DNA of 64,000 nucleotides from Physella acuta (taxonomy: Eukaryota > Mollusca > Gastropoda > Physidae): NCBI RefSeq assembly GCF_028476545.1, contig NW_026731783.1, forward strand, positions 921,001 through 985,000. Direction: 5' to 3'. Of this stretch, positions 1-12,176 are shown piece by piece. A program made the translations under genes and the position numbers. The notes beneath the pieces are model-generated. The model worked only from the letters and a program-made list of their open reading frames with translations, did not search any database and was not told where the DNA came from. Within the stretch, counting starts at the first letter, position 1; every line of letters begins with the position of its first letter.

Positions 1-764
1 TATCACTTTCACCACCAACAGAAATGCTAGATCTAACATTTGTTATCCCGAAAATGTTAATACTGTTATACATTTTATAACACGGTACAACATTATATTT
101 ATTTGAATGTCCTGTAACATATTCATGATTTGATTTTCTAAAACCTTGTTGTTGCAATGACAGCCTATGTAGAAGCAGTTGATATTTTAGTAATTTTTGC
201 CTATCATTGTTGTCTTCTATTTTGTTTTGACTAAGGGAATACCATTTAAGCTACTTCCCATAGCCTTGTAAATATGACATAATGGAAGTGATAAAACCAC
301 TTTTTTAAATACATATAAATTTTACTTTATTAACAACTAAATGATTTAACAATGTTTACATCGTAGCTGTGTTTTAGGTGATTTTGTGGCTGTAAAAGAT
401 TTTTTTTTTTTAAATTCATAATAAAAACGTTTTAATAACAAGCTTTTAAGTAATAATGCACTAAAAAGTAAAAAAAAATAAATTATACACAGCTAGTTAA
501 ATAACTATAAAGAAAAGCGTGGGTCTCTTCCTAAATATTAGACACAACGATTTAAATGACTATAAAGAAAAGCGTGGGTCACTTTAGTATCTATTGGATA
601 CCTTTACACTAAACTTACTTTTATTTTTCTTAATCATATAAACTATTAGTTGTGTAATAGTGTAACGTTTACTTGTATTAAAGTAGATGATTTTCTGTTT
701 ACTTAGTTTTGTCTCCCTTACATTCTCTCTAAACAAGAAATGGTAAAAATATTTAGAGTATGTC
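1..764. other. AT-rich sequence without a gene
   Basis: No convincing coding or RNA gene is visible. About 300-400 reads, in reverse complement, like 24,540-24,590 (both contain ACACAGCTACGATGTAAA), so this is at least partly dispersed repeat. A short direct repeat (ACTATAAAGAAAAGCGTGGGT) lies at about 505 and 558. Confidence 0.6.
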
Positions 765-1101
765 CGTTGTGTATCTGTTGCTGGCCTATATCAAACATAA
801 CAGATTGATCTAGTTTCCTAGTTACAAGTTCATTGACTTTCAGATCCGGCTGAGTAGACCATTTATCCTTCAGCCCTATGAATTTGTCAATATCTCCGCT
901 GTTAAAGGCATACAGAAGATCAACCAGCCATTCTTTATATGTGCCTTCAAGGATGCCAAGATATCATGGGCAAGGAACTCACCAAAATTGTATACAACCT
1001 CGTCTATTATAAGCTCTCTCTGCCTGCTCGGCTTTTGGCATGTCTATAAGATCTGTGCAGCCTGAGAACATAAGGGCATCTTGATAGTACTGAGCTAGGT
1101 C
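765..1101 (-). pseudogene. PSMD13: PSMD13 (26S proteasome subunit Rpn9) fragment, copy 1
   Basis: Read on the minus strand, this stretch encodes the middle of proteasome regulatory particle subunit Rpn9/PSMD13, a PCI-domain subunit of the 19S lid. Recognisable pieces include AQYYQDALMFSGCTDLIDM, the NFGE.LAHDILASLK region, YAFNSGDIDKYIGLKDKW and QPDLKVNELVTRKLDQSV. The same protein segment is found at 32,660-33,755, and the nucleotide match ends abruptly at 765 after the RPATD segment. There are no introns, and the frame is broken near 1,005-1,015, where about ten codons for the expected FNIG-L-LLGEGV stretch are lost. On its 5' side it joins repeat R/B directly at about 1,101. It is a non-functional fragment carried at the end of that repeat, not an exon of a local gene. 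Confidence 0.88.
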
Positions 1102-1442
1102 GATCATATAGTGTATTGGAAACATTCATTTGTATTGCAATATTATAATTACAAAACTCTAGAATAATATGGTACAACCAAATACAACCTGACAAATGCC
1201 AGATTAAGATTGCATCATGCCATCCTTAAACAAAAACAAGTCATATAAAACGTTAAATTGAATAATATATGTAAACCATTTGTTGTATTTATAATTACAA
1301 AGCTCGATGTTAATAGACCAATCAGTAATACGCATGGCCTTTAATTAGACCAATCAGTAAAACAGAAACATTGTCTCTAAATAAAATCACTGTTTCTGGC
1401 AATAATATAAAGCTTATATTTATAACACGAAAAAATATGATT

Positions 1443-1487
1443 GTATAGACAGTGGGAGCATACTCCCACTGACATCCCTGTCTATAC
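1443..1487. repeat. Nested palindrome (two-stem hairpin)
   Basis: The outer arms GTATAGACAG (1443-1452) and CTGTCTATAC (1478-1487) are perfect complements. Inside them CAGTGGGAG (1450-1458) and CTCCCACTG (1463-1471) form a second perfect stem with the loop CATA. The R copy at about 31,915 keeps only the outer half (CTGTCTATAC), so the inner hairpin is specific to this copy. Confidence 0.75.
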
Positions 1488-2164
1488 CGACATATTTACA
1501 AAATCAATAACATTCTTGAAGTCTTTGTTGTATAATGTATTTAATTAAAGGACATACACGTGTTTACAGTCACGCATTGTATTTCTATGCCGACCCACAT
1601 AATGTGTTACGAAAATGTATGTAGTAGTGTCCCAATGTTATATTTGATACTGATTTTCATTTTAATTTTGAATATGTTCATTAAAAAAAAATAATAAGAT
1701 TGCATTTTTAATTGTGCATAGAATGTTGTAGCATTTGAATAAAAAATTTGATTATATTGTTTGGTTTGTTTCTATGTAATGCGTTTTATTCTTGTTAGGA
1801 AGACAATGAGAGATATTATAGCATGCACACTTTATAATTTTTTTAATACAACAGTTTTAGATTTTAAATTTCTCTTTTTACACATAAATATATGATAGAG
1901 TTAGCAAAACGATTATGTTATGGTTACTTATAGTTTGTACGATGCCTAGACATTACGAGTATACATAAATATATCTTTGGCGTATTTACGTTTCAGTTAT
2001 ACTGTAAATTTCTAACGTTTGAGGAATAACTATATATTTTACCACTAAATATTTTAATCATATCATTGTTCATATCATTGTTCAGTCTACATTTTCTCTC
2101 AATCACATGTGTAATGATTAATTTTTCCATCTTAAGCAAGGCAACAAAAAAAAATGGATTCTTT

Positions 2165-2577
2165 AGGGGGTCATCCATAGATGACCTAAAACTTTTTTTT
2201 ACAATTAACTCCTTCCTGCCCCCCCCCTCCCCCGCCAATCCCTTTTGTCACACATAGTCACAAAAAGCTCATAAAATGACGTCACACCTCAGCCTACAAC
2301 CCCCCCCCCCCCCCTCTCAAAATTGCCGTTGAATGTTTCTTAAAACAGTGATAATTTCCCATTTCTTTTCTGAACTATGTCAACAAAGCGTGTTTTAATT
2401 ATTTTTATTACACTTTATTTAAAACAGATTTTTAAACGCGAAATAATAGCTACAATTCGTTTTCTAGCATTGCTTTTTGTAATGCAAAACAACCCCTCCC
2501 CCTCATAACACCGTCACAAAATTACAGACCCCCACCCATTTCCTCCAGAGATTGTGACGTCATTTATGGACACCCCT
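2165..2577 (-). mobile_element. MITE with AGGGG...TCCATAAATGAC ends
   Basis: Inverted termini are AGGGGGTCATCCATAGATGA on the left and the complement of TGACGTCATTTATGGACACC on the right. Long C tracts lie inside (2,219-2,228 and 2,300-2,314). Sister copies lie at 18,624-18,778 and 27,391-27,795. The superfamily is not resolved, since I could not read a convincing target duplication. Confidence 0.6.
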
Positions 2578-3140
2578 AACCTGAGATAAATTTCTTCTCA
2601 ATCGGCTTACGGCAAATTCCCAAAACAACATTGAAGAATCTTTATTGTCCGAACCCCGTTTGTCTGAAGACCGTTTTACCCAAACGTCTTTGCGACAAAC
2701 GTTGCGGTGTTTCACATTAAAAAAAAAAATAATAACGCAATTTTAACTGTATACACATATTTTACAGTTATACCATTACAATTAATATTTCATACTGTAT
2801 TGGTTAGAGTTCTAAATCAGTAAAGGTACTGTCTGGAACACAATGTGAGTTTTTTGTAGTTTTTTTTTTTTTTAATTTAAATACATATGTGCCAGAGATC
2901 TTTGGCATTTTGTATATGGGAAAAATCATAAAAGATTAGTAGTAACTCTAATATGTATTAAAAAAGTCGCAGGTTATAAATTTTAAAAACAGTGACTTTA
3001 ATGTATACATTTTTCTAAGACAAGCAATTTATTCGGCTTAAGCAAAGTTGGTGTGACTCTGTTATTCCGAAAAAAAAAAGTTTTAACAATAATACATTCA
3101 TATAAGCTATAATTCAAATGCTCAGCCAATAACCCCCCTA

Positions 3141-3162
3141 GGGCAGGGTCGCCAACCTAATA
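3141..3162 (-). mobile_element. hAT terminal remnant
   Basis: CAGGGTCGCCAACC is a one-base-short version of the CAGGGGTCGGCAACC hAT terminus. It is preceded by ACCCCCCTAGGG, the complement of the sequence that follows the complete element ending at 15,804, so this is a remnant left in a paralogous copy of that region. Confidence 0.5.
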
Positions 3163-3837
3163 TACATAAATAACGTCATGGGGGGGGGAGGGGGAGGGGG
3201 GTTAGGGTCTGGCTGTTTGCAAGTCGGTACAAATTGTGACGTCATTTGTGGTACCCCCCCCCCCCCCCACCCCAAATCAGAAGGTTTTCCGACGTGGAGG
3301 TTGTCATATACAGTAGTTCTTGTAAAAAACATATCTTTTACATTGAACTTAAATATTCCGCTCCCATTTTGGAGAATTTAACCCTTATGTAAACATTTTT
3401 TTAATCATGTTCAAGTTCAGTCAATAATACTGAAGTATATGCGTATTTATTTTTATTAAAACAAATATTCAATCAAGATAAATACGCAGTCGATTCTGAA
3501 TTATTTTAATTTTTAACGAACATTTATATTTACCATTACTTATAAAAAAATATGCAGGGAGATAACTAACAGATTTGTATAACCAGCTGTATCAATACAT
3601 ATTTTTAATAATATTAATAAGTAAACAACGATTTACAATTGTGATAAAATAGGAATTGCAATTTCAACATGTTTTCTAAAATGTTTATTTACAATTTTTT
3701 TTTTGTATTTGATAGAATGGCATTATTTAAAACGCTTATTTAAACATTTCGATTATTTTACAACTTTTTTTTTTTAAATTAGAAAAATTCAACAAAAGCG
3801 ACAATCCGACCCGACCCATTCATATCGTTGGGAGTAA

Positions 3838-5583
3838 TTTTGTTTCATGTACTGACAGAGACACTTGATGAAGAAGCTTCGTGTTATCCCAGCGTTATAT
3901 CCTTATTTGATATTTTTCATTTACAGGATCCTCGGAATGCTTATCAATCTGATAAACATGCACGGACTAGAAGTCAAGGCGTTTTACATGTGCTGCCTAA
4001 TAAACAGATGGAACAGCCGACCCGAGGTTTACTAGCCAGTCAGTTACAGTGTTTGTCCTGTGGAGGCAGGTCTCCTGTCAAATATGATGTCTTTGACAGC
4101 TTGACTCTGTCTTTTCCAAGAAATTACTGGGGACCTTTGAGTCTGGACAGTTTACTGCACCAGTTTGTCAATATTGAGAAGAGAATATCAATATTGAAAG
4201 TAAGTCCTTATTTTGGAATGTTGCTCAGTTTAAAGGGAGGTAACACTGTATTAGATTGTTCTGTTAAAGGAGGCAATAGGAAATGACTATTGTAAAAAAA
4301 TAAAAATAATGTTTCAAGTATTGAAATCATTGATAGTATTACTGTTCCATAACAGTTATTTTTCTTTTCTAATTTTATTTAGTTGAAGGCTAATATTACT
4401 TAAAGCTCTTATTTGAGTAATGGCATCAAAACTTAATTATTAAAGTGTAATACATATGTAGGCTTCCTAGAAAAAAATAGCCTTCAAGTTGATGTAATGA
4501 ACATGTGTTATCACTTTTAATGTACAGCTTCCCCAAGTTCTATGTGTACACCCGCCTCGCGCACAGTGGCTGTATACTGGGATTCCAGTGAAGAGATTCG
4601 ACCATGTGAATTTCCCTGAAACACTTCACATGGATCCATATCTGTATTGTAACCAAGGTGACAGCGCTAGCCGTTTGCTTGGTGGTGTGGATATCACAAT
4701 GCAAATGTTAAGCCAATCAGCCAAAGCGGCGACTACACCGACATCTGCACCGGTCAACCTTTTAAGAACGTTGAACTTGGACCAGTAGTTCACCAGGACA
4801 GGTTTATTCGTTGACCCCCAAACTTCCCCGGAGATCCCCAGTGAGTTCAGTGACCTCAACCACAACGCCCCCCCCCCCCCCCCGGAGCTGTACAAAGTCG
4901 GGAGCTCAGACTTCTCCTACAAGCTGACCGCTGTGGTCTGCCACATCGGGGACAGCCAGCTCGGACATTTTGTGGCTTACCGCCGCGGCATCCACAGTGG
5001 AGGTCAGTCTCTGAAAGGTGCGGGTGACCTAGGGTCCAAGTGGTGGTACACGTCAGACAGCACAGTGTCCAGTGGTGGTCAGTCTCTGAAAGGTGTGGGT
5101 GACCTAGGGTCCAAGTGGTGGTACACGTCAGACAGCACAGTGTCCAGTGGTGGTCAGTCTCTGAAAGGTGCGGGTGACCTAGGGTCCAAGTGGTGGTACA
5201 CGTCAGACAGCACAGTGTCCAGTGGTGGTCAGTCTCTGAAAGGTGCGGGTGACCTAGGGTCCAAGTGGTGGTACACGTCAGACAGCACAGTGTCCAGTGG
5301 TGGTCAGTCTCTGAAAGGTGCGGGTGACCTAGGCTCCAAGTGGTGGTACACGTCAGACAGCACAGTGTCCAGTGGTGGTCAGTCTCTGAAAGGTGCGGGT
5401 GACCTGGGCTCCAAGTGGTGGTACACGTCAGACAGCACAGTGTCCAGTGGTGGTCAGTCTCTGAAAGGTGCGGGTGACCTAGGGTCCAAGTGGTGGTACA
5501 CGTCAGACAGCAATTGTCCAGGGTGTCCCAGCAACAGGTTCTATCTTCTGAGGCTTACATGCTGTTTTACGCGCGCATTTGAA
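3838..5583 (+). pseudogene. USP30: USP30 3' portion (mitochondrial deubiquitinase), decayed
   Basis: USP30 is a ubiquitin-specific protease anchored in the mitochondrial outer membrane that opposes Parkin-driven mitophagy. A first exon-like block (about 3,838-4,199) gives ILFHVLTETLDEE, SLFDIFHL, a zinc-binding CLSCGG, and SPVKYDVFDSLTLSFP, then GTAAGT, a good splice donor. A second block opens after TGTACAG at 4,525 and gives LPQVLCVHPPR, PVKRFDHVNFPE, KLTAVVCHIGD and GHFVAYRRG (catalytic His). It continues through seven repeats containing WWYTSDSTV (region of the catalytic Ser) to VSQQQVLSSEAYMLFYARI and a stop at 5,581. An intron shows this is not a retrocopy. Signs of decay are an in-frame TAG at 4,786, a one-base loss after the last repeat, a C18 tract coding for proline, and no sign of the exon that should carry the second zinc-binding CxxC between the blocks. 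AATAAA lies at 5,755. The 5' part of the gene, with the catalytic Cys, is not in the preceding 3.8 kb. It could instead be a live gene damaged by assembly error. Confidence 0.85.
4996..5515 (+). repeat. Coding-frame minisatellite, 75 bp x 7, in USP30
   Basis: Seven nearly identical 75-bp units encode SGGQSLKG(A/V)GDLGSKWWYTSDSTVS. Because 75 is divisible by three the frame is kept. The unit equals the stretch between the catalytic His loop and the catalytic Ser of USP30, normally present once. Confidence 0.95.
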
Positions 5584-6511
5584 TCTATGTCAATCCAGAT
5601 ATCTACTCTAAGTCATATGTTTATAGAGTATTATATCAACACTGGATGCCGCACATTGCTTGTTATAATATGTTCTTTTTTGTCTATATCGTCAACATGA
5701 ATCCTACCCTGCATAAAATACTGATCTGTTTGAGTAGATATTATTTTTGTTTGCAATAAAAACTTGTGTCTATTTGTTGTGGTAATTATTGGATCACACA
5801 TACCATAAATAGAGTCTTTGCTTTTTTTTTATTTATGCATTTCTTGTCATCTATGAAAATCCCAGTGTGCTGTCTGTTATCGAATCATTAATCCTTGATT
5901 ATATGTTGTATAGTGTACATTATAAGTGCTTTAACATGTCGTACAGAGTGTACATTTGCTTTATAGTGCTGAACATAATGTAAACCAAATGCTTTATAAT
6001 TGTGTACTAAATATAAACCATGAATGCTTAATTCTATGGTACTAAACATTACATATCAATTACTTTATTTCATTAAGTATTCACTTACATTTTAAACTTG
6101 ACATGGAGTTTTAAGTAACATCACTATCCATGTAGCATCAAATCCACTTAAATAGTTTGTAATTTTGTTTTAGTTTAGTTTAATGATTACTTTGATTCGT
6201 TTAATACCTTATATATTACCTTTGAATTTAGTATTATATAATTTTTATTGAAATACATTTAGGAGAAAATAATCAAAAGACCTACACATAAATTAATAAT
6301 AGTTTGTTTTGATAATTCTGTAAAAAAAACAATTAATTTCTTTTTACAGTATGTTTATTGAACTGGTATTATTTTGATATTGTTTATATTTCATTGATTG
6401 CTGATCTTGAAACCATTGCTGTGATTATGTTGTTAGACATATTTCAATTCTTTTAAGCAAATTGAATAATTACAATTTTCTTTTTGCATAACAATTTTTT
6501 ATTCAGTTTTG

Positions 6512-6545
<34 letters not shown>
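5584..6545. other. USP30 3' flank and long A tract
   Basis: AT-rich sequence with AATAAA at 5,755-5,760, a plausible polyadenylation signal of the preceding gene. A run of 34 A lies at 6,512-6,545. I see no coding similarity. Confidence 0.6.
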
Positions 6546-6547
<2 letters not shown>

Positions 6548-6837
6548 AGCTCTTTGTGTAGACCTCAGAGTCCTTTCCCTTAGTTCTCAACCTACTGATT
6601 GCTGGTAGCGGAATATTTGTCCTTTCTTTTTAAGTTGATTGTAACATTAATACTTCAATTATATAATTTTATAGTCCTCGTAAGTTACAACATCATCCTC
6701 ACCTCGAACCATTTCCGATAGCAAAATAACACAATAGGCAGCAAGTTACCTTTGTTATGTGAGCCATATAGATCTCACACCAACCAATTAAATCATGACC
6801 CGCTTAATATTAGATGTCCACAGCAGATATTCTAGCT

Positions 6838-7000
6838 CAGTGGTTCTTGAACTAGGGTCGATCGTACCCCATAGGTTTTGTGAGTCAGTCTAAAGGGTTC
6901 GGCGTAGGGCAAGACACACACCCCAGTGGCGTAGCTACCGTAAAGCTAGAGTAAGCAAGGCATAGGGGCCCAAGACACTCAGGGGCCATTTTTCTTCTTT
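6838..7000 (+). mobile_element. Truncated hAT-type ends
   Basis: CAGTGGTTCTTGAAC at 6,838 resembles one common hAT terminus. CAGTGGCGTAGCTACCG at 6,923 matches the terminus of the complete element at 25,478-25,661. Neither has a recognisable partner end nearby, so both are read as fragments. Confidence 0.45.
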
Positions 7001-7369
7001 AAAAAAAGTTAATACCTTTTAATATTTATTTTATATAACCCATTTCAAAAAGAAAATGGAATTCAAGTTGTTATGAAATATATACAATTTTATCGGTCAA
7101 ACTAATACAATTTACTTAAAAACAACATAATGACCATTGAATTGCCAGATTTTTTAGCGGAATCATTTAAGTCACTTAATCAGTGTGTGCCTGTGTTATG
7201 TTAAATGTGTCGGACATTTAGCTAATTAGTTATTTCTTTGCTTTATCACTAATATTGTTCAGCGTGTAGTAACGCACATTGCGTTTTGACCAATAACTAT
7301 TTCATAAATTATTTTCTCAAACACGTACAATTTAAAATTAAAATATATAGGTCTACAATTCACGTGAAA

Positions 7370-8570
<1,201 letters not shown>

Positions 8571-8702
8571 AGAATACCGAACCACAGAAGCAGACCATCT
8601 CACAGCCCTAACTATAATGATGAAAATATATGTGGTAAAATAACGGTAATCGTTCTAATGGTGGTGATGACGACAAAGAGAATAATGATGACAGCAGTTT
8701 GG

Positions 8703-8918
8703 TGAATCAGCTTTAACAATGTCGAGTTTAGATCGTCCACCTTCTCTATGCCTATACCTAACACACCAGATAGTTGAATCAGCTTTAAAAATGTCGAGTT
8801 TAGATCGTCCACCTTCTCTATGCCTATACCTAACACACCAGATAGTTGAATCAGCTTTAACAATGTCGAGTTTAGATTGCCCACCTTCTCTATGGCTATA
8901 CCTAACACACCAGAAAGT
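8703..8918. repeat. 72-bp tandem repeat x 3
   Basis: Units start at 8,703, 8,775 and 8,847 and contain ATGTCGAGTTTAGATCGTCC. A single, diverged unit exists at 23,336-23,410 in the paralogous region, so the triplication happened after the two regions split. Confidence 0.9.
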
Positions 8919-8929
8919 TCACCCTTGAC

Positions 8930-10740
8930 ACACAGCTCTTTGTATGTTGACCAGATTGAAAATGTCTTAGACACTGGCTCACGTTTTCATTAACCAGAAT
9001 AGAAAAGACTTAATATGTAACTTTCATCACCTTAATAATATGCTTATAAGCAGCATAAACAGCCAATAATATGTACAATATTTGCAAAAAAACTTTATTT
9101 CGATAATTGTAATTACTTAAAATTTGGAACCTTAAAAAAGTAATACAATCGATTCTGTAAAATCTGTTCGTTTTGCACATTGAAATTGCTACAATTTTTA
9201 AAATGTGTCTTATGCATGTACATTTTACTTTAATGGGATACATTCAGTACAAATGCAATCCAAGTCTGATTGTTCGACATTATAGGTGACTTGCTCTTTT
9301 TGATCCGGTGTCTAATTTTGCATTTAAGAATGTATTGACATGAATGAGATTTTTTTGTAACGTGTTTAATTAACGATACCTATGACCCTCTTAACAAAAA
9401 AAAAATAATCACTGTTTTCCTGTCCTACTCGTCCCGTAATAATAATTGGATATCCGCCATCATATTGAATCTCTCCGGTATTTGTTGGTTGTATTTTCCT
9501 TCGACTCCAAAGTTCCAAGAGCAAAATAATATTACCGTGTATTCATATATAGGCACATATGAGATTATTCCTAACTGTACTCCAACTACTTTCTGATATG
9601 CGACTATGTCTTACACGTTAGACTGACCAACTCCTAACGCTTGGTCAGCTGACCGTCACACGTGACATGTCAGTTCGTTCCATTGTTATTATATTGTTTC
9701 TGCTTGACTAATGTGTGGTTATTGTCTGGTCATTATAGCGTACATTTACGTATTATCGTTTTAAAAAATGTCATAGAATAGTATCATCGGAAAAACTTTA
9801 ATTCAACCGGATTGATCGTTCGTCTTATTCATTCAAATGTCATGGCAACCATATTTTCAATTAAGTCACTGATGCTTGCAAATATATTCCTTTACAAGTC
9901 ATATTGACAGTCAGGATAGTGTCCAGCTCACAATAATTACATTGTTCTTATAAATACAACCTATGTCGGTATATAGAGATTGTTTTATATGTCTAAAACT
10001 TCAATAAGCTTTAGCTGTAGATAAATAAAATTCAACAATACTGGATAAAGTATTTGAACGAGTTGTTTCAGTCATGATAACTAATTAAAAGCATAGTTTA
10101 CCTTTCAGATCAGATAATGAACCAGTGTGTTCTACTCTCAATGGCTATTTCCTTGGATTACTCGAACTTGTAGCAACATGGGATCATTTTCCTGCAAGCC
10201 ATACACCAACAGTGGGAACATAAAACCGTTTTGTTACAACTTATCTTTTTGCTGAAACATACCCAACAACCACAGTGTGGTGGGAGAAGTCTAAGGTTTT
10301 ATTATATATGTGTCAGGTCATCGACTTTCTTCTTCACTTAGCTTTGTCAAGGCCTGTAATATTACTCCAGTTTACACTGTGGAAAGTACTGCATCGACAG
10401 TTTTTTTTTTATTTAATGAAAGTCTTATTTAGATTGATGCAATGTAGATATTTAATTGTTTTCTTTTTTGTAATGTTAAGTAATATTTATAGTATGTGTT
10501 TAATGTATTTATTTAAAATGCTATAAGGGAGAAAACAAAAACATAATTTACATAGACAGCAGAATCAATTGAGTGTACACACACAATAATCACAACATGA
10601 AATTCTTAGCATAGAAGAATATAATTTTAAATTTTGTTTGTAAAATATTTTTAAAATATTGATTTTCTTTTCATTTTTTGATAAAAAATCCATAACAGAT
10701 ACAGCTCTTTGATCTCAGTCAAAAGGCCGAGAAGCGATGA
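8930..10740. other. AT-rich sequence without a gene
   Basis: No credible gene. About 10,095-10,150 resembles 51,895-51,960 (both contain AGTGTGTTC after a TTTACCTTTCA segment), so a dispersed repeat touches this interval. Confidence 0.5.
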
Positions 10741-10994
10741 ACATATATTTGACCAATTTTTTTTTTTTTTTTTTTTTTATTTTTTTTTTTACAGGCTGAA
10801 ATACAATTTAATTTTTTTAGACCTATACAAAGTATTAATTTTCATTCAGAGTAAAGATGAAGCATTAATTCAACACAGGTACATAATACAAAACTATATA
10901 AAGTCTGTGACAGATGAGTAGTAAAATTGTGAGTCTTGGTAAACCTTTTAAATATAGCATGACTACAAAGCTGTTTAAATAAAAAGTGCAATTT

Positions 10995-11648
10995 TCAAAA
11001 GCTACAACATAATCCTATAGAAAATTTTAAGCAAAAAGATACTGAGAATATAAGTTGGTTTTTGATTTCTGCTTCATGTTCAGAACAGGATAGATAAGTA
11101 TTAACTTTAAGGGATGAGAAACAATATTCATTTCTTACACTCATCACTTCTTTCTCTTCCCTTTCTTTTTTTTCTTTCCTCCTTTTTTTCTTTTTTCCCT
11201 TTCCAGACTTTCCCTTTTTTCCTTTCTTTTTGGTTTTTGAATCTGATGTTTTCTCAACTTTAGGAATTGAAAAGTCTGTAATTTCTGGTACATCAGACTC
11301 AACAACAAGATCAGGCATTTCACCTTTCTCAGCCGCTTTTAATACTTTCCATGTCTCTGAATTATACATGCACATGTCTTTAGGAATAAGGCTGTTGTCG
11401 TTTCTTGTTTTGAGTTGAGCGCCTTCAGCTACTAGATATTTAACTGTGCTTGTTCTGTTATTTGTAGCGGCCAAATGGAGAGATGATACATTAGAACCTA
11501 CTGTCTGATCCATATCAACACCAGCATCAAGAAGTATTTTCACAACCTCACTGTGTCCAGCATAGTCGTCAGTTACAGAAATGGGTATTTTCTTTCTTAT
11601 TAGTTTCCTTAACGTGGAGATATCCCCTGCCTCAGCAGCAGCAACCAT
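10995..11648 (-). CDS. Ankyrin-repeat protein retrocopy with Lys-rich tail
   Basis: An ATG-initiated frame of 217 codons. Residues 1-25 begin an ankyrin repeat (AAAEAGDISTLRKLI). Residues 29-48 (YAGHSEVVKILLDAGVDMDQ) are the second half of a repeat whose ALHWA-type first half is missing, so about ten residues look deleted. Residues 50-82 (SSLHLAATNNRTSTVKYLVAEGA) are a full repeat. From about 140 a basic tract (KKKGKKGKSGKGKKKKRRK) follows, and the final 50 residues look like translated untranslated sequence. Ankyrin repeats bind proteins; no partner can be inferred. I do not recognise the parent gene. The intronless frame, poly(A) and flanking 16-bp duplication show it is a retrocopy. The frame is still open, so a young retrogene cannot be excluded, but the broken first repeat argues for a pseudogene. 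Confidence 0.7.
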   Translation of the reverse strand: MVAAAEAGDISTLRKLIRKKIPISVTDDYAGHSEVVKILLDAGVDMDQTVGSNVSSLHLAATNNRTSTVKYLVAEGAQLKTRNDNSLIPKDMCMYNSETWKVLKAAEKGEMPDLVVESDVPEITDFSIPKVEKTSDSKTKKKGKKGKSGKGKKKKRRKEKKEREEKEVMSVRNEYCFSSLKVNTYLSCSEHEAEIKNQLIFSVSFCLKFSIGLCCSF

Positions 11649-11946
11649 TCTCTTTTCAAAATGAACATTTGATTATAAATTTACATGATTTGAATTTGAA
11701 GCAGTCAAAGTTCCCATTTCTTTGATTTTATGCAAATGAAATATAATAATATTAATAATATTAGATCTATGTCGGCTGTTACTTAGATCTTTATTATTTT
11801 TACTCTGACACTCCTCGGTAATTTAAATCAAGAACATGTGACTGTAATCAATTATTTTCAATGCAGCATATTCTATCGGACTAAATAAAATAATAAAATG
11901 AAAAGCAAAATTTTGTTTTCATAATTGCCTGGCAACTCTCTTATAC

Positions 11947-12154
11947 CAGGGGTCGGCAACCTGCGGCTCGCGAGCCGCATGCGGCTCTTTCGATATCAAG
12001 ATGCGGCTCTCCAGCTCCTTGAACAAACACTAATAATCTTAATAAATAAATAAAAATTTTGAAATAAAACAAATGTTAGTGGCTTTTTAAAACCAGGGAA
12101 TTTTTGAAAATTGTAACTTTTGGCTCTTCCGCTTAAAAAGGTTGCCGACCCCTG
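11947..12154 (+). mobile_element. hAT MITE, 208 bp, complete
   Basis: It starts CAGGGGTCGGCAACCTGCGG and ends with the complement, GGTTGCCGACCCCTG. It is flanked by a perfect 8-bp duplication TCTTATAC (11,939-11,946 and 12,155-12,162), diagnostic of hAT insertion. A subterminal GCGGCTCGCGAGCCGC palindrome is characteristic of this family here. Confidence 0.93.
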
Positions 12155-12176
12155 TCTTATACATATATTTGACCAA

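Larger units (their letters stand above)
1102..3112 (-). repeat. Composite repeat R/B, copy 1
   Basis: In reverse complement this region follows the same order of blocks as 26,704-28,142 plus 31,649-32,300. Shared blocks are the ATTTAGAACTCTAACCAATA block, the AAGCCGATTGAGAAGAAA block, a MITE, the ATGATATGAACAATGATATG block, the ACAATAATAAAACG-type block and the ACTGATTGGTCTAATTAAAG block. It ends in a PSMD13 fragment like the other copies. The target sequences of two elements present in sister copies are uninterrupted here (about 1,805-1,812 and 3,100-3,107). Confidence 0.75.
10741..12176 (-). mobile_element. Processed retrocopy bounded by 16-bp target duplication
   Basis: ACATATATTTGACCAA occurs exactly at 10,741-10,756 and again at 12,161-12,176. 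Read on the minus strand, the DNA between ends in a poly(A) tract (10,757-10,790, one interruption) preceded by ATTAAA about 20 bases upstream. It holds one intronless reading frame and a 5' leader. These are the hallmarks of LINE-driven retroposition of a polyadenylated mRNA of roughly 1.15 kb. The 208-bp hAT MITE at 11,947 sits inside the leader and is therefore younger. Confidence 0.9.
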
